DNA of 64,000 bases from Trileptium ribeirensis (taxonomy: Eukaryota; Nematoda; Enoplea; Enoplida; Thoracostomopsidae), in NCBI GenBank assembly GCA_030248225.1, contig JASANE010012757.1, positions 44,479 through 108,478 of the forward strand. The letters run 5' to 3'. Shown here in pieces: positions 49,237-60,060 of the stretch. Within the stretch, counting starts at the first letter, position 1. Each line of letters starts with the position of its first letter. The position numbers and the translations under genes were made by a program. The notes below the pieces were generated by a model that made no database searches, had not been told where the DNA came from, and saw only the letters and a program-made list of their open reading frames with translations.

Positions 49237-49675
49237 AAATTTTCGAGACAATCAGAAGATGAGATTTGAAAGAAATACTTCTAGCTCCTGCTGTTCTATC
49301 TTAATAAAAACATTTTAACTTTATATCCATACGATCAACCCAACTTTCAAGGAAACATCATATGAGTTAATGGTTGTTATTATTACTTATGGTAAGCTCT
49401 GCGGTAATAATTGTTTTACACGTATTGTAATACCAAAATTCGATTGGAGCAGTAGATGGTAAAGGTTTATTACTGCATGTGGTACGGGAAGTGGGCTGTA
49501 GCAAATTGATATTCTTGTTGCTGTTGTTGAGAAGTTTATTTATGAACTGCGTCGCTAGTTACAAAATTGCTCTCAAAGTGTGTGACTTTATCGGCGAACC
49601 ATGTGATACAAACGTGCGCCGACAATCATATACTAAATAAAAACCGTGACATAAATTGTACATATAAGTTCGTTG

Positions 49676-50215
49676 TGCATCATTTACAATAACATGCGTG
49701 CGCGTGGGCCTGATTAAGTCGCGCGGTCAAATGGGCTAGCTACTATGTCACGCAGACACTCAACTCGACGATTAAAATTTTAAGTAGTCTAGCAATGCTG
49801 TGCGTTTGCCATCGACTGTCTAGCCGTACAGTGCTTTTGCTATGGGGCGTCCAGCTGAGCTCCCATAACTTAAGCCAGACATTTAGTCCGCGATCATTAC
49901 GTTTTACTGTACGTATCAAAATAACATCCCAAAAACAGCATACTGCTTAAAACGTTAATTGTACATATTAAAAACAAATATGCAACATAGAAGTAGCGTG
50001 AAAATGGTATAGAACAAAATGCTATTATAATAAGCACAAGACTAAATAAAATTACTCAGTTGACAGTTCAGCCGGGCACTCCTTTTGTTCAAGACTAGCC
50101 AAGATATCAAAATGTACCATAGTAGTCCAGCTAAGCTATAGTTCACCCGAACTAGTTGAGTTGGACGCGTGACATAATTTGTCCCAAGCGCACGCATCTT
50201 ATCATAAATGATGCA
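49676..50215. mobile_element. MITE family 1, full-length copy
   Basis: Left end TGCATCATTTACAATAACAT, right end ATCATAAATGATGCA, with the inner TCGCGCGGTCA / TTGGACGCGTGACA block inverted. It lies inside the 48.2-51.0 kb head-to-head pair, so it probably inserted into that element. Confidence 0.75.
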
Positions 50216-50329
50216 TTTGTGCATGATCGATTAGCGAATATTGCAGCTGCTATTTCTGAAGTTTGACAAACTTATATACTTTAGCAGCTGAAATACAAAG
50301 ATGCCTATTTAGCAGAAGGCTGGAATAAC

Positions 50330-50510
50330 TCCATGTTTCCCAATTTCGCCCAATTTTTGCTCATTTTTGCCTGATTGTTGCTAAAATTGTCGATGCGGCG
50401 TCAGCGGCGCGGGGAAGGGGTGCGCAGTCTCAGGATGATAAGGTTACATCCCAAAGGGATCCGTGAGGCCTCGGGAGTGGGTCCTAGCTTCAAGGGCAAT
50501 AATCCCCCTG
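50330..50510 (+). repeat. Dispersed G-rich repeat (family 4)
   Basis: TTTTTGCTCATTTTTGCC, TTGTTGCTAAAATTG, then GGGGAAGGGGTG and GAGGCCTCGGGAGTGGGTCC. The GTGGGGTCC / GAGGCCT words recur at 51420-51580. Confidence 0.4.
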
Positions 50511-50664
50511 TCCACATGAGAGCATCTATAAGAACGACTGATTTTCTTCAACTTACCACAAGCCCATTTAAAACAATTCTTAGCCCTGAATTAACTCGAT
50601 CCAAAGTCTTTTTGCTCAGTCGATTTGAAACGAACTCTCCCTGAGTAAAATCAATTTATGTCAG

Positions 50665-51015
50665 CAAGAGTGCATTAGGGAAGAGTATGACACTTCCCTG
50701 CACTCACATATAAACCCGTGTTCCATGTCACGGGTGTTTTCGGCCTGACCCCCCCCCATTTTCTGGGGGGGGTCGAGATGCCATGACCCCCCCAGTTTCT
50801 GGGGGGGGGGTCGGTCGGACCCCTCCCAGTTTCTGGGGGGGGGGTCGGTCGAACCCCCACCCAGTTTTTGGGGGGTCGGTCGGACCCCCCCCCAGGTTTG
50901 GGGGGGGGGGGGCGGTCGGACCCCCCCAGTTTTGGGGGGGTATTATGTGAAGCGATATTTCTATAATTTAAGCCGTTTCTGTTATTTCATAATTACGACT
51001 TCGCGTATATATTTT
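50665..51015 (-). mobile_element. Foldback terminal module, right copy
   Basis: In order: the stem-loop at 50668-50705 (GAGTGCA..GGGAAG / CTTCCCTGCACTC), the stem CCCGTG..CACGGG at about 50716-50735, an array of C-run/G-run units (50748-50940), then the terminus GTATTATGTGAAGCGATATT leading to TTACGACTTCGCGTA. Nearly identical to the right end of the giant palindrome (63645-63980). Inverted relative to 48240-48410. Confidence 0.75.
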
Positions 51016-51309
51016 CAGCTTTGTTTTAATATTTCTAGCTCTTTTTTTAGCTTTGCTTTTTATAGTTTTTTATTTTGATTACACTCATATATCCGCCTTC
51101 GCGCGCATAATTTGAATTTACAGTTTGAATTTATTTGAATTTGAAGTGTAATACAGCGCTTATCGATTTACGAATCAATCCGATTTGATCCGATTTACGA
51201 TTCTTTCGACTTTACGATTCAATCCGATTTAGTCGTATTAGCGTGAATAAGAGAATGCAGGAATATAGTTTACCACTTTGCCTTTCATGCTGAGACACCA
51301 AGGTCTCAG

Positions 51310-51345
51310 GAGGTAGCGGCGCCGGGGGGGGGGTGGGGGTGGGGG
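51310..51345. repeat. Poly-G tract
   Basis: Runs of up to ten G separated by single T. Potential G-quadruplex; also error-prone in sequencing. Confidence 0.7.
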
Positions 51346-51419
51346 GAAACCTCAACGGGAGAGTAGAAGCACACGGGCGAAGGTCCTCCAAAGCGGGGTT
51401 GATAACCCCCCGTCCAACG

Positions 51420-51580
51420 AGGACATCCTTTCTTTTTGCTAAATGTATCCCCGTTTTTGCCAATTGTTGCTAAAGTTTTCCTCGCGCGGGGGGGCGATAG
51501 GGTGGTATCTTTATGGGGGAGGGTACACCAGGACCACGGAGTGGGGTCCGAGGCCTAAGAGGTAACTTCCTGAACCCTTG
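51420..51580 (+). repeat. Dispersed G-rich repeat (family 4)
   Basis: TTTTTGCCAATTGTTGCTAA, then GGGGGGGCGATAGGGTGG, TATCTTTATGGGGGAGGGTA and GGAGTGGGGTCCGAGGCC, matching the copies at 5080 and 50330. Confidence 0.45.
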
Positions 51581-51878
51581 CAGCATGCATTTTTTTTTGC
51601 GAAAACAATGCTCCCATTTTGGATTCATTTATGGCTGAAATTCCTTAGTAACTATTCTCTAACAGCTGCCAAATTTTACAAATAATCCAGTTGTGTAAAA
51701 ATTTGGCATCACTTATAAAAATAGTCAAAGCTTCAAGTCACAATAACGTGCGTAAGCAAGATTGTTTCTCCCCAGGTGAGAATTTGGGTAAATGAGAAAA
51801 TACTTTTTCAATCCGAAAACCCAGATGTATCTACAGACATGCCAATAGCAATAAATAATCCCTGTACGCCAGGGAGCA

Positions 51879-51963
51879 ACCGGAATTCCGGTTCCGGCGA
51901 AAATCGTGTTCCGGTTGTGGTTCCGGCAAAGAACAAAATCCAAACCGGAACCGGAATTCCGGT
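51879..51963. repeat. Paired ACCGGAATTCCGGT palindromes
   Basis: The perfect 14-base palindrome occurs at 51879-51892 and 51950-51963, with further GGTTCCGG/CCGGAACC words between, so the whole 85 bases can fold back. Related GGTTCCGG words lie at 52868-52905. Possibly ends of a non-autonomous transposon. Confidence 0.6.
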
Positions 51964-53194
51964 CTGAAAATTTTGTGTGAAATTTTCCACGTTTTTTGCT
52001 TCATCCTGTAATCCAAACATATGTAATATATATTATACAATGACCAAGCTCCAATACAACCGAGTAAAAGAAAAAATTAACTAACCAATTTGCCGTGTGA
52101 AACGTAAGTAGGGCACATAATTTGAGCAGGAATTTTTCATAATAACCTGCAGGAGTTTGTTAAATCAAAGCCAGGTCGATGCTTTAGCAGCTATTTTACA
52201 CATCCAGAAGTCTATGGGATACGTTTGAATTAAACCGGTCCAACTAGGTAACAGAGTACGCTTACGCAGAAGTACTTAGGGTATGCTTGGCTAACATAAA
52301 TTGCCTCAAGCACCCGCCAGTGCGCTTGTAAACTTGGTAAATTAGTCTAAATTGAAGTAGACTAACGTTATCTGCAACGCAGCTAGAAACTGCTTTCTTC
52401 GCAATGAACTGTATTTATTGAAACTGTGCGAGCAGCATCACGGTGTTTTTCATTTATAGCATTCTGATTAGAAATTTATCATCATTATCGTCTAACTGAC
52501 GGACACGGTTTGTCCAACGCTAGCCTAAACAGTGTCTCTGACCACTGATCAGAAAATTACCTTCTATCTATTATTTTCTCTTAAAATCATATAAACCAAT
52601 AAATTTAAGTTTCCTACAGAAAAACATGCAACAAACGTATATGTGTAGTAAAGGGAGGCGACTGGAAACAGAGGAGTGTGTATTCTACGCTCCAAGCTTT
52701 GTAAGCACATTCGATTTGACGCAGTATACGCAATGGTGTATAGTGGAAGACACTTTTTGCTCTGAATGTCCAAAAACCGACATATTTGATCGACAAATAA
52801 ACATAATTGGCTTCCTCAGTCTCTTTAAAGTTTCAGAAAGGCAATAATGCCATAAATTGGAAGACCAGGTTCCGGATCCGATTTAAATGTACGGTTCCGG
52901 TTGCGGTCTGGTAAATTTCGCTTCAGGTTATGCCCTACTGTACGCATCTCTACTAAGTGGCGGTATGAATGCGGAATGTCTGTAGTTATAATAAGAACGG
53001 ACCTATAATGCACCAATTTCACTGAAATGGTTGCAAAGGCGCATAAGCGAACAACAGGCTATAAATTATATAATAAATTTGGAACAATGATTTAGGAGCT
53101 ATCTCGGGAAAATAATTATGTAGTCTAAAACAAATATGACCAGTCAGGAAGATAATATACCATCATCCGCAGAAACTTCAAGCTCTGTTCGGGA
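51964..53194. other. No supported gene
   Basis: Short overlapping frames on both strands at 52560-52850, none with recognisable features. Confidence 0.4.
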
Positions 53195-53805
53195 ATGCTC
53201 GAATATGAGGAACGGATTAATTTGTTAGCAGATAATTTTGCAAGTATTGACGCAGTCGCTGATAAACATGCAGGCATAACAGTATCGAAACCGCTTAACT
53301 GTGCTGAAGACATCAAGATATGGAAAATTATTAATCCGAAGGATTTCGACTGTGTTATTTATGACATTCCGAGGCATTCTCGGTGTGTTATTATTTCGAA
53401 TGCTGGAGATTACAGCGTGTAGTCTTAGGTAACGTTAGGGAACGTGGTGTATTAAAATCTACGGAATATAAAATATCGTTAAGCAATATTTTACACAGAT
53501 CTTTCAAAGCCTTCAAGTTTCCCTGTTTCGGGATTGCTCAGACAGCCATGGCTAACTGTGAAAAGTCGCTTGCCTATAAACAACACCAATTCTATTGGGA
53601 CCCGACGAATAATTGCCATCGCATGCAAAGTTGTTCTCTACTAAGCAAGCGTGCTGGATTGTGCACCAAATGCCGTCGTGGATGGCGCGAGCTAAATAAC
53701 CTTGCCAAAAAACGAAGTGAGAACCTGAATGCAATTAAGCAAGCTCGAACTGCGCCTACTTCTCGCTGTAGAAAGAGTATATTGAGCCCCGAAAGGTGAG
53801 AACAA
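53195..53805 (+). CDS. Unidentified gene candidate with Cys-rich C-terminal motif
   Basis: Two overlapping frames look like one protein broken by a one-base shift near 53410-53420. The first (from ATG 53195) has about 75 residues ending ..RCVIISNAGDYS. The second carries VVLGNVRERG, HRSFKAFKFPCFG and QFYWDPTNNC, then CSLLSKRAGLCTKCRRGW followed by ELNNLAKKR, a basic tail and a good donor (GAAAG then GTGAGAAC at 53806). The C....L....C..C...R..L pattern resembles a short zinc-binding motif seen in some transposon-derived proteins; this is only a resemblance. If spliced, the rest of the gene would lie beyond or inside the palindrome that begins 290 bases downstream. Frame disruption may be real, an intron or a sequencing error. 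Confidence 0.4.
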
Positions 53806-54180
53806 ATTTTATTATTTAATGTATCGAAAACAGATTAAACTGGGCCACGATTTTGTGACCGATTGACCCTATTAGTATTGATACCTGGTGAAGCCTTTAC
53901 GTTAGTAACCACCTAAGGGAGCAACTCAAATGCTATGCTATGTAACTAAACTAATCCATAATAGGAAACAAGTCAAAGGAGCTGAAATTAATTTATAATA
54001 AATTTATACTAGTGACAAGTAAGCCACTTGGATCTTCTTGGAAGTAATTTTTTTATCGTTTAAAGTTATTTGTACGCTTGTTGGCTTCTAGGTTCTGGAT
54101 TCAAGTTTTCATAATACGCGAAGTCGTAATTATGAAATAACAGAAACGGCTTAAATTATAGAAATATCGCTTCACATAAT

Positions 54181-54385
54181 ACCCCCCCCCAAACTGGGGG
54201 GGGTCCGACCGACCCCCCCCAAAACTGGGGGGGGGGGGTTCGACCGACCCCCCCAAAAACTGGGTGGGGGTTCGACCGACCCCCCCAGAAACTGGGAGGG
54301 GTCCGACCGACCCCCCCCCCCCCAGAAACTGGGGGGGTCATGGCATCTCGACCCCCCCAGAAACTGGGTGGGGTCAGGCCGAAAA
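54181..54385. repeat. C-run/G-run minisatellite, left arm
   Basis: About six units of the form CCCCCCC-AGAAACTGGG-GGGG-TCCGACCGA with variable homopolymer lengths. Each unit can fold on itself by pairing its C run with its G run. Equivalent arrays lie at 50748-50940 and 63725-63915. Confidence 0.85.
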
Positions 54386-54416
54386 CGCCCGTGACATGGA
54401 ACACGGGTTTATATGT

Positions 54417-54454
54417 GAGTGCAGGGAAGTGTCATACTCTTCCCTAATGCACTC
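54417..54454. other. Conserved terminal stem-loop
   Basis: GAGTGCAGGGAAG pairs with CTTCCCTAATGCACTC around the loop TGTCATACT. It is identical or nearly so at 48365-48399, 50668-50705 and 63649-63686, next to a second stem CCCGTG..CACGGG. Confidence 0.7.
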
Positions 54455-54589
54455 TTGATGTCAGGAAAAAGAAAGCCGATTGAATATGACACCCAAAATA
54501 AAGGCTAATTTTAAATATATAACAGTCTGAGAGGCACATCTATGAGTAGTTCCCGCATTATGATACTAATTTGCAAAATAAATTAACGA

Positions 54590-54802
54590 TTGCCATATCG
54601 CACTTTGCAAGTCATGTCCTCGTGCATGAGAGAAAATCGTGATTTATTCACGTCCGATTTTTGCGAGTTGTTAAAACAATTTGCACGTTTGGAAAATGTT
54701 GCGTCAAATTTTGTTAAAAATCAAGTTAACTGTTTAAAATTATATATAGAGATGGCAAATTTAAAATATGCGCAATTTTCCGCCCGAAAAAGTTATGATT
54801 AG
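54590..54802 (+). other. Conserved small open frame in both arms
   Basis: Encodes 70 residues (MPYRTLQVMSSC at the start, KYAQFSARKSYD at the end). The mirror copy at 63301-63513 on the minus strand differs at three bases, two synonymous and one giving Asn to Tyr. No known domain, no signal peptide. Three differences are too few to prove selection. It may be coding in a nested gene or simply a recently gene-converted segment. Confidence 0.3.
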
Positions 54803-56039
54803 AGTTATATGGGAAGTTTATTATATTTTTGTTTTTACGAAAAGCTAAACCTAGTTAATAATTTGTTAGCAGCTTATAACCGATTTTGTAAATTCAACAT
54901 AGCGTTAAACTGAGTGCTAAAAAGTTCCAATTTGAGTTGAAAATTTGAGTTCCAAATATAATTTCAAGACTTTATAACCCCCTGTCGACTTTGCACCCCC
55001 GCGCCGATACATTGACTCCCTGGCGATGACCATCATCGTCACACCCACTGTCTTTTCCTTGGGACTTCTGAGCTCGCCCACGCATTGTTAACACTTAACG
55101 TATAACTCGCAAACGCACTTTTACTATAATACCACTGCATGGTTTTCTGACTTTCTATGGAAACGCGTTCATAAACCGCGATTCTTGATCCCGAACATTT
55201 GGCAGAGCCACATCACTGACCGACGCTGCAGAGGTGTGGAACGTATATACATGAAATTTTGCGCAGTGTGTAATATATAAAAATGAGTCCGCGGACAGAG
55301 ATAGTGCGATTCAGAATGGTATTTCATGAACGTGGAAAAACATATGTAACTGGCAAATGTAAGCGTACGTAAATCGCTTTCGTACATCACGAAACCCTGT
55401 AGTACGTTCGCTAAGCTGTGTTGATAACATGCGATAACATTCGACAAATTTTTTTACACTATTTTGACACAAGAACAACCGCGGTGCACGCACCAGAAGA
55501 GGACTTAGACATAAATATGTGAAGCATATGCAGGTCGATTTGTCCGTTTAGTTTGTTTCTAGTCCCATTTTATAGTTTATTTCAGGTTCAATTTTCCCAC
55601 AAATTACATCTTTGGCTGCATAATTATGATTTTATTCGCTCCGCTCACAGCTGGTGAGTATATAAATAATTCCAGTTGGAATTAATTTTTTTATATATTT
55701 TATTATGATTTTCTACACTTGCGACAATAAATATACAATTAGTGTCTTTCATCAGTAACAAAAAATTCCTAACATAAAGACTTGATGATAATCGACTTTT
55801 ACACAGGATTGTGACCATTTTTTCCGCTTACCTCCCAAGAAGTTTATGGCACACCATGTGGGTAATAAACAAGACTAGCCCACCCATGCCCTTCATAAGC
55901 ACATCCGCACCACCATGTTCTAGAACCACAGACTTATACACCACCGATGTTTTGGGGCCGCCAAATTTACACAACACATTTGCTCATATGTAGAAAAATT
56001 CAGACGCCTCAGTTTTATAGATCACTAAACCCTAGCGAA

Positions 56040-56133
56040 ACTCTTGGACCACTATTTTAGATTCCCCGTGTTCTTGGACCATTATTTCAGAAATGGTGGT
56101 TCAAGAACATAGGGGTTTAAAATAGTGGTCGAA
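56040..56133. other. Nested hairpin within left arm
   Basis: Two nested inverted pairs: GGACCACTATTTTAGA with its inverse TTTAAAATAGTGGTCGAAC outside, and GTTCTTGGACCATTATTTC with GAAATGGTGGTTCAAGAAC inside. A matching structure is at about 61935-62045 in the right arm. Confidence 0.65.
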
Positions 56134-56869
56134 CAACTTCGGTAGGATGAAATTTAGTCGTCATGAATCGGGAGGCGGTACTAGGTTTAGTAATCCACGA
56201 ACGTGAATGAATAGCCATGTTTATAAGTATGACCCACTTGGTGGCTCGTAATACTGGATAGGGGTTGAAATCGAATACGTCCACGACGAACGGCAGCGTT
56301 AACAAGACAAAATGAAGATGGTCACACTCTTCAGCAGAGTCAATTATCATCGGGTCTTGGCAATAGTAAATACATTTTTGGAAATCTCGTCCTTATGTTT
56401 TTAACCAAAATTACTAAATATGCTAACCTTTTAAATTAAAATTCTAAAATTTCTATAAAATTTATTAAGTTTAACAGCACGTTGGCGTAACCTTGTTCAA
56501 TTTTAGGTAATAGGTCGTAGAAACGCGAAGTTTCACAAACAGTACTAATTTAGGCAAATACTAGGACTGATAATAGGCACTATTTATACATATATTTATT
56601 CATATACTTATACATTACCTTAAAATTCTTATCCTTAGGTTCCTAAATTCAGGCCCTGTGGAACAAAATTCACCATGTAGGAATAAATGTTTACAAAACC
56701 TAGGGCTTGGGTGGTCTCCTATTCCTAAAACACAGGTGTCGATCGCATTTGTTTTCCTCTCCCATTGCATCTGCAATGTGGGAATTTAAACCAATCATTA
56801 CACTTTTACGCTACTTTTCCTTAATGTAAATTATTCGAATTATTTGCAACAGTGTCGGGATTTTAAGCC

Positions 56870-57064
56870 CTACACTGTTGCTGCTTTCCCTTCATTTATA
56901 TTCAGAGATCGTTCTCGGGATAGTACTCCGAATACCGCTGCGCTTTTTCTGTTCATTTGCGCTTTTTCTATCAAAATAATCTTCAAATAAAGGACTATCA
57001 GCCTATGAACTGGGCAATTCCCGTGTGTATATATATTGCAGGTTTCACAGAATAATGAGTGCAA
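56870..57064 (-). other. Shared open frame between arms
   Basis: A minus-strand frame including FCETCNIYTHGNCPVHRLIV has a mirror copy (FCETCNIYTHGNRPVHRLIV) at about 61000-61150 in the right arm. The two copies diverge at the C-terminal end by frameshift. No domain is recognised and coding status is doubtful. Confidence 0.25.
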
Positions 57065-57079
57065 AAAGTGTGTAGTTTT

Positions 57080-57575
57080 GTCTTTAACAGCCGTTTGAAA
57101 GAAACTAATATCTCCAATGGATGGCTATATGATATCTTAGTTTCTAGCAAACGGCTGCTAGAAATTTTTGTCATTATTGATTGCTTGTTTGATATTTAAA
57201 ATCTCTAACAGATATCTGTAAAAAAACTAGTCTTATATAAATTGCCAATAAATACAAAAATCTGTAACAGGTGGCTGTTAGAGACCAAAATATCATGCAG
57301 CTAGCCACAACATATTATTGTCTCTTCTCTAATGGCTAGCTGTTAGAAACTTTTGTCTTTTGCAGCCAGCTATAAAATACAAAAGTCTCTAATAACTATC
57401 CGTTGGAATTTAGATTATCTAGCGATATGATGTAAGAGATTTTTGTATGTAACAGCTGGTTTTAAGAGACAAAATTCTCTAACAGGTAGCCATTAGAGAC
57501 AAACACCTCTAACTCATAGCTTCAAGTGATTTTAGTCTCTTATGGTTAGCAGTTAGATATTATTGTATTTAACTG
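57080..57575. repeat. Hairpin array, left arm
   Basis: A chain of about ten short inverted repeats built from TCTCTAAC-AGCTAGCTG-TTAGAGA variants, spaced by TTTTGT or AAAAT links of 40-50 bases. Mirror array at 60480-60975. Confidence 0.75.
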
Positions 57576-57752
57576 GCATAAGTAACTTTGCATGTAGTGC
57601 ATAAGTAAACTATGGGAATTGAACTATCATTGGACGAGATTTGCTAATAATTATATAATTCATCCCGTGCTAATATGATAGTATTCCACAAGATTTAGTA
57701 GAAGAATAGTGCCAACACTTCACTCATACCTATTGAAAGTTGTTTCGGTTAA

Positions 57753-58134
57753 TTATGGGTCGGAATTGTTGAGAATAAGATTCAACAGTCCCGGTTGATT
57801 ACCTACAAACATGACAGGTGCATTAAATATAGGGTCCCAGCGGTTAGGCCAGTAACAGCTCCAGTCGTATGCTTTCTTAGTGTTTTCATAGCGTAGATCG
57901 TACATTGTCATACGGGAGGTGTGGGATTACACCTGTGGCATCGGACTCCTTCTCGGCACGAACCGCCTACAATTCCGCTGAACTCACAGGTGTCGTCGAA
58001 GCCATAGGTGAGGCACCGAACCTCCCCCACGCCATATGGCTGACACAACCCTGGGAGACCGAAGGCAAATCTCCTTCCCGCTGGCCAGCGAACACTTCTG
58101 AAAAGCTGAAGGCCGACGCCATCCTTCAAAGGAC
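57753..58134 (-). pseudogene. Left-arm copy of unidentified exon, frameshifted
   Basis: On the minus strand, after an acceptor-like GTTAACCAG, a GC-richer frame reads RSVRWPAGRRFAFGLPGLCQ, then EVRCLTYGFDDTCEFSGIVGG. One extra C relative to the right-arm copy (GTGCCGAGAAGG against GTGCGAGAAGG) shifts the frame there. Beyond it the sequence still matches the right arm, through the region encoding YDWSCYWPNRWDP and FNAPVMFVG, to the same TAA at 57753-57755. It extends about 125 bases further 5' than the right-arm copy, which is cut off by an A/C-only tract. Function unknown. Confidence 0.5.
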
Positions 58135-58273
58135 CTGGTTAACGGCTACCGCTCCGGAAACTCCAGTCCTAAAGAATGTATGGCGTATACCTAATTCACA
58201 GTTGCGGTTTCAATTAATTTAGTTCAACAAATTTTATAACGTTTTAGCGATGCGAGACGCGTCGTATGAAATT

Positions 58274-58699
58274 CGGTGTCCGCTGACCACCCTATTTTGT
58301 TTTTTGTAAAAAAATTTCGTCACCGAACATTTTATAGTCGGTCAGAAATTGCTTGCTTTTGTTCATGAATATCATACTTGTTCGCGAACAGAATTTTGTT
58401 GGAGTTCATTTAACAAGGGCCTTGTTCGCGAAAACTAACTGATAAATAATACGAACGTCCCGTAAAATGACATCACAGTTACATTAAATTTGTTCGCGAA
58501 CAGACCTGACCCATATTTCAACGCTATAAAATGTTACTTAACTGTTCTACTCTGAATGCAAATTCCTAAGTCTGCTCTAGCAAGGAACCAAATCGAACGT
58601 CTTGTTTGCTCCGTAACAATGGATGTGGATTCCGCATCGAGAATCGCAAAATAGGATAGTTAGCGGTAGCGGGGTCAACTTATGTTTAGTTGCGCAATA
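58274..58699. mobile_element. MITE family 3 copy in the spacer
   Basis: CTGACCACCCTATTTTG at the left and CAAAATAGGATAGTTAG..GGGGTCAACTTATGTTTAG at the right, with three TTCGCGAA palindromes inside (58379, 58432 and 58493 regions). The left terminus is eroded. Confidence 0.6.
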
Positions 58700-59922
58700 T
58701 AGTAATTGCTGCATAACATTTCAAGAGAGCATTTAGCTGAAAAAATTCAAACACAAAAATAATATATCGTGAACCAATTTATATCGGAAATGTTACGTAT
58801 AAGGCACGTTGATAAATAATAGCCATGAAATACTTATACGCTCTTTAAAATATTTCGTAACTGAATTCGATGAGAGCTTCGAACATGATCTGCCAGAATC
58901 TAAAACATAAAAACAGCTAGCCCCACTGTATTAGACTTTTCTTTCTAAACAGTTTGTTATTGCGCCTATGAAAACGAATGTATCTAGTCCTATCTAGCCG
59001 CTTCTCTTATCGCCAAGTTGTCGAATTCTGAGTGTTGAATATATACTTTGGAGATATATACAGCTACATTGAGCATTAATTATCAAAATGATCTGCCGGA
59101 TATACACATAGAGGATGCACTGCTCTAGGAAATGTACCCAAAAATACACATATTGCTCGATTGGATTTGGCCACACTTCTATGGCCGTGTATATTGGGTT
59201 CCACTGGCCCGTTGAAAACTCCTTTGCTTCAATCCTGGAGCGATAGTACGCATTTGAAGCTATCTAGCGGATGAATTGCTTCACTAAATGAACACCCATA
59301 TAACTCGAGTGGTTGTGGAGATATCATTTTTGTGTATTTGGGTCCAATGTACCCGTTTTAGTGTAATAACGTTATGCAGCTGCATGGCGCAACTTCCTAG
59401 CACCATGCCCATACGACCCCGGTTATCATAACCGCAAGGGCGGACCATAAGTTTTACAATTTAGCCACTTTTCTTGGTCAGACCCAAGAAGCTATGGAGC
59501 TTAGCGGGCCGCAGGCGCGCTTCACGAGGTGTGTTCGGACCCCGCCCGATTGGTTGCGCACGTGTCTAGAATTTCGGTATGATTACTGAGGTCCCCCAGG
59601 GAGGTTGACACCGGAACCTGATCACAGGTCATAATGTCAAACCGATGTTCCCTATACTAATCTGAACGGAAGTTGTTTTGTCTCACTTAATTCAAAATAA
59701 TGTGCGTGATAGTTTTAGGTTTACAACATAAATTTGGAGTTCCCCTTAGTTTATTTCTGGTCGAACACTTTAGCCGTTTGTAGCCGATGTGGCCCCCACA
59801 GGGTTCCGACATCCCCTGAGTGTTTAACGTCGGACGACCTACTTTGTAACGTGATAACTTGATTACATTTGTGTGTGCTGATATGGCTTACCTAATAAAT
59901 TTTATTCTAGAATGGGGTGTGA

Positions 59923-59928
<6 letters not shown>

Positions 59929-59962
<34 letters not shown>

Positions 59963-60060
59963 AAAAAACAAAAAACACGACACCGCCCAAAACAAAACAA
60001 AAAACGCCAAACCACCCACACCAACCAACCACAACCCACAAACCCCCCCACACCAACAAT
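59929..60060. repeat. Poly-A run followed by A/C-only tract
   Basis: 28 consecutive A, then TTTT, then exactly 100 bases (59961-60060) with 3 G and 1 T. It abuts the right arm. Either low-complexity DNA or an assembly or base-calling artefact. Confidence 0.75.

Larger units (their letters stand above)
54095..58010 (+). mobile_element. Left arm of giant inverted repeat
   Basis: The whole 3.9-kb stretch is repeated in reverse complement at 60061-64000. Outermost matching bases are CTGGATT...GTTTTCATAATACGCG; innermost is GAAGCCATAGGTG. Identity varies: a 213-base segment (54590-54802) differs at 3 positions, while the hairpin array near 57.1-57.6 kb is clearly more diverged. This divergence shows two independent loci rather than one molecule read twice. 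No transposase was recognised. It may be a foldback transposon or an inverted segmental duplication bounded by a repeat module. Confidence 0.9.
58011..60060. other. Palindrome spacer
   Basis: Unique 2.05 kb between the arms. It contains the 5' part of the left exon copy (to 58134), a MITE family 3 copy, a plain AT-rich middle, a GC-richer patch at 59390-59640 containing CGGACCCCGCCCGATTGG, and a poly-A plus A/C-only tract against the right arm. Confidence 0.7.

Noticed and set aside
57905..58222. Plus-strand 105-codon frame as a gene
   Set aside because: It is the antisense shadow of the minus-strand exon whose right-arm copy keeps the other frame open.
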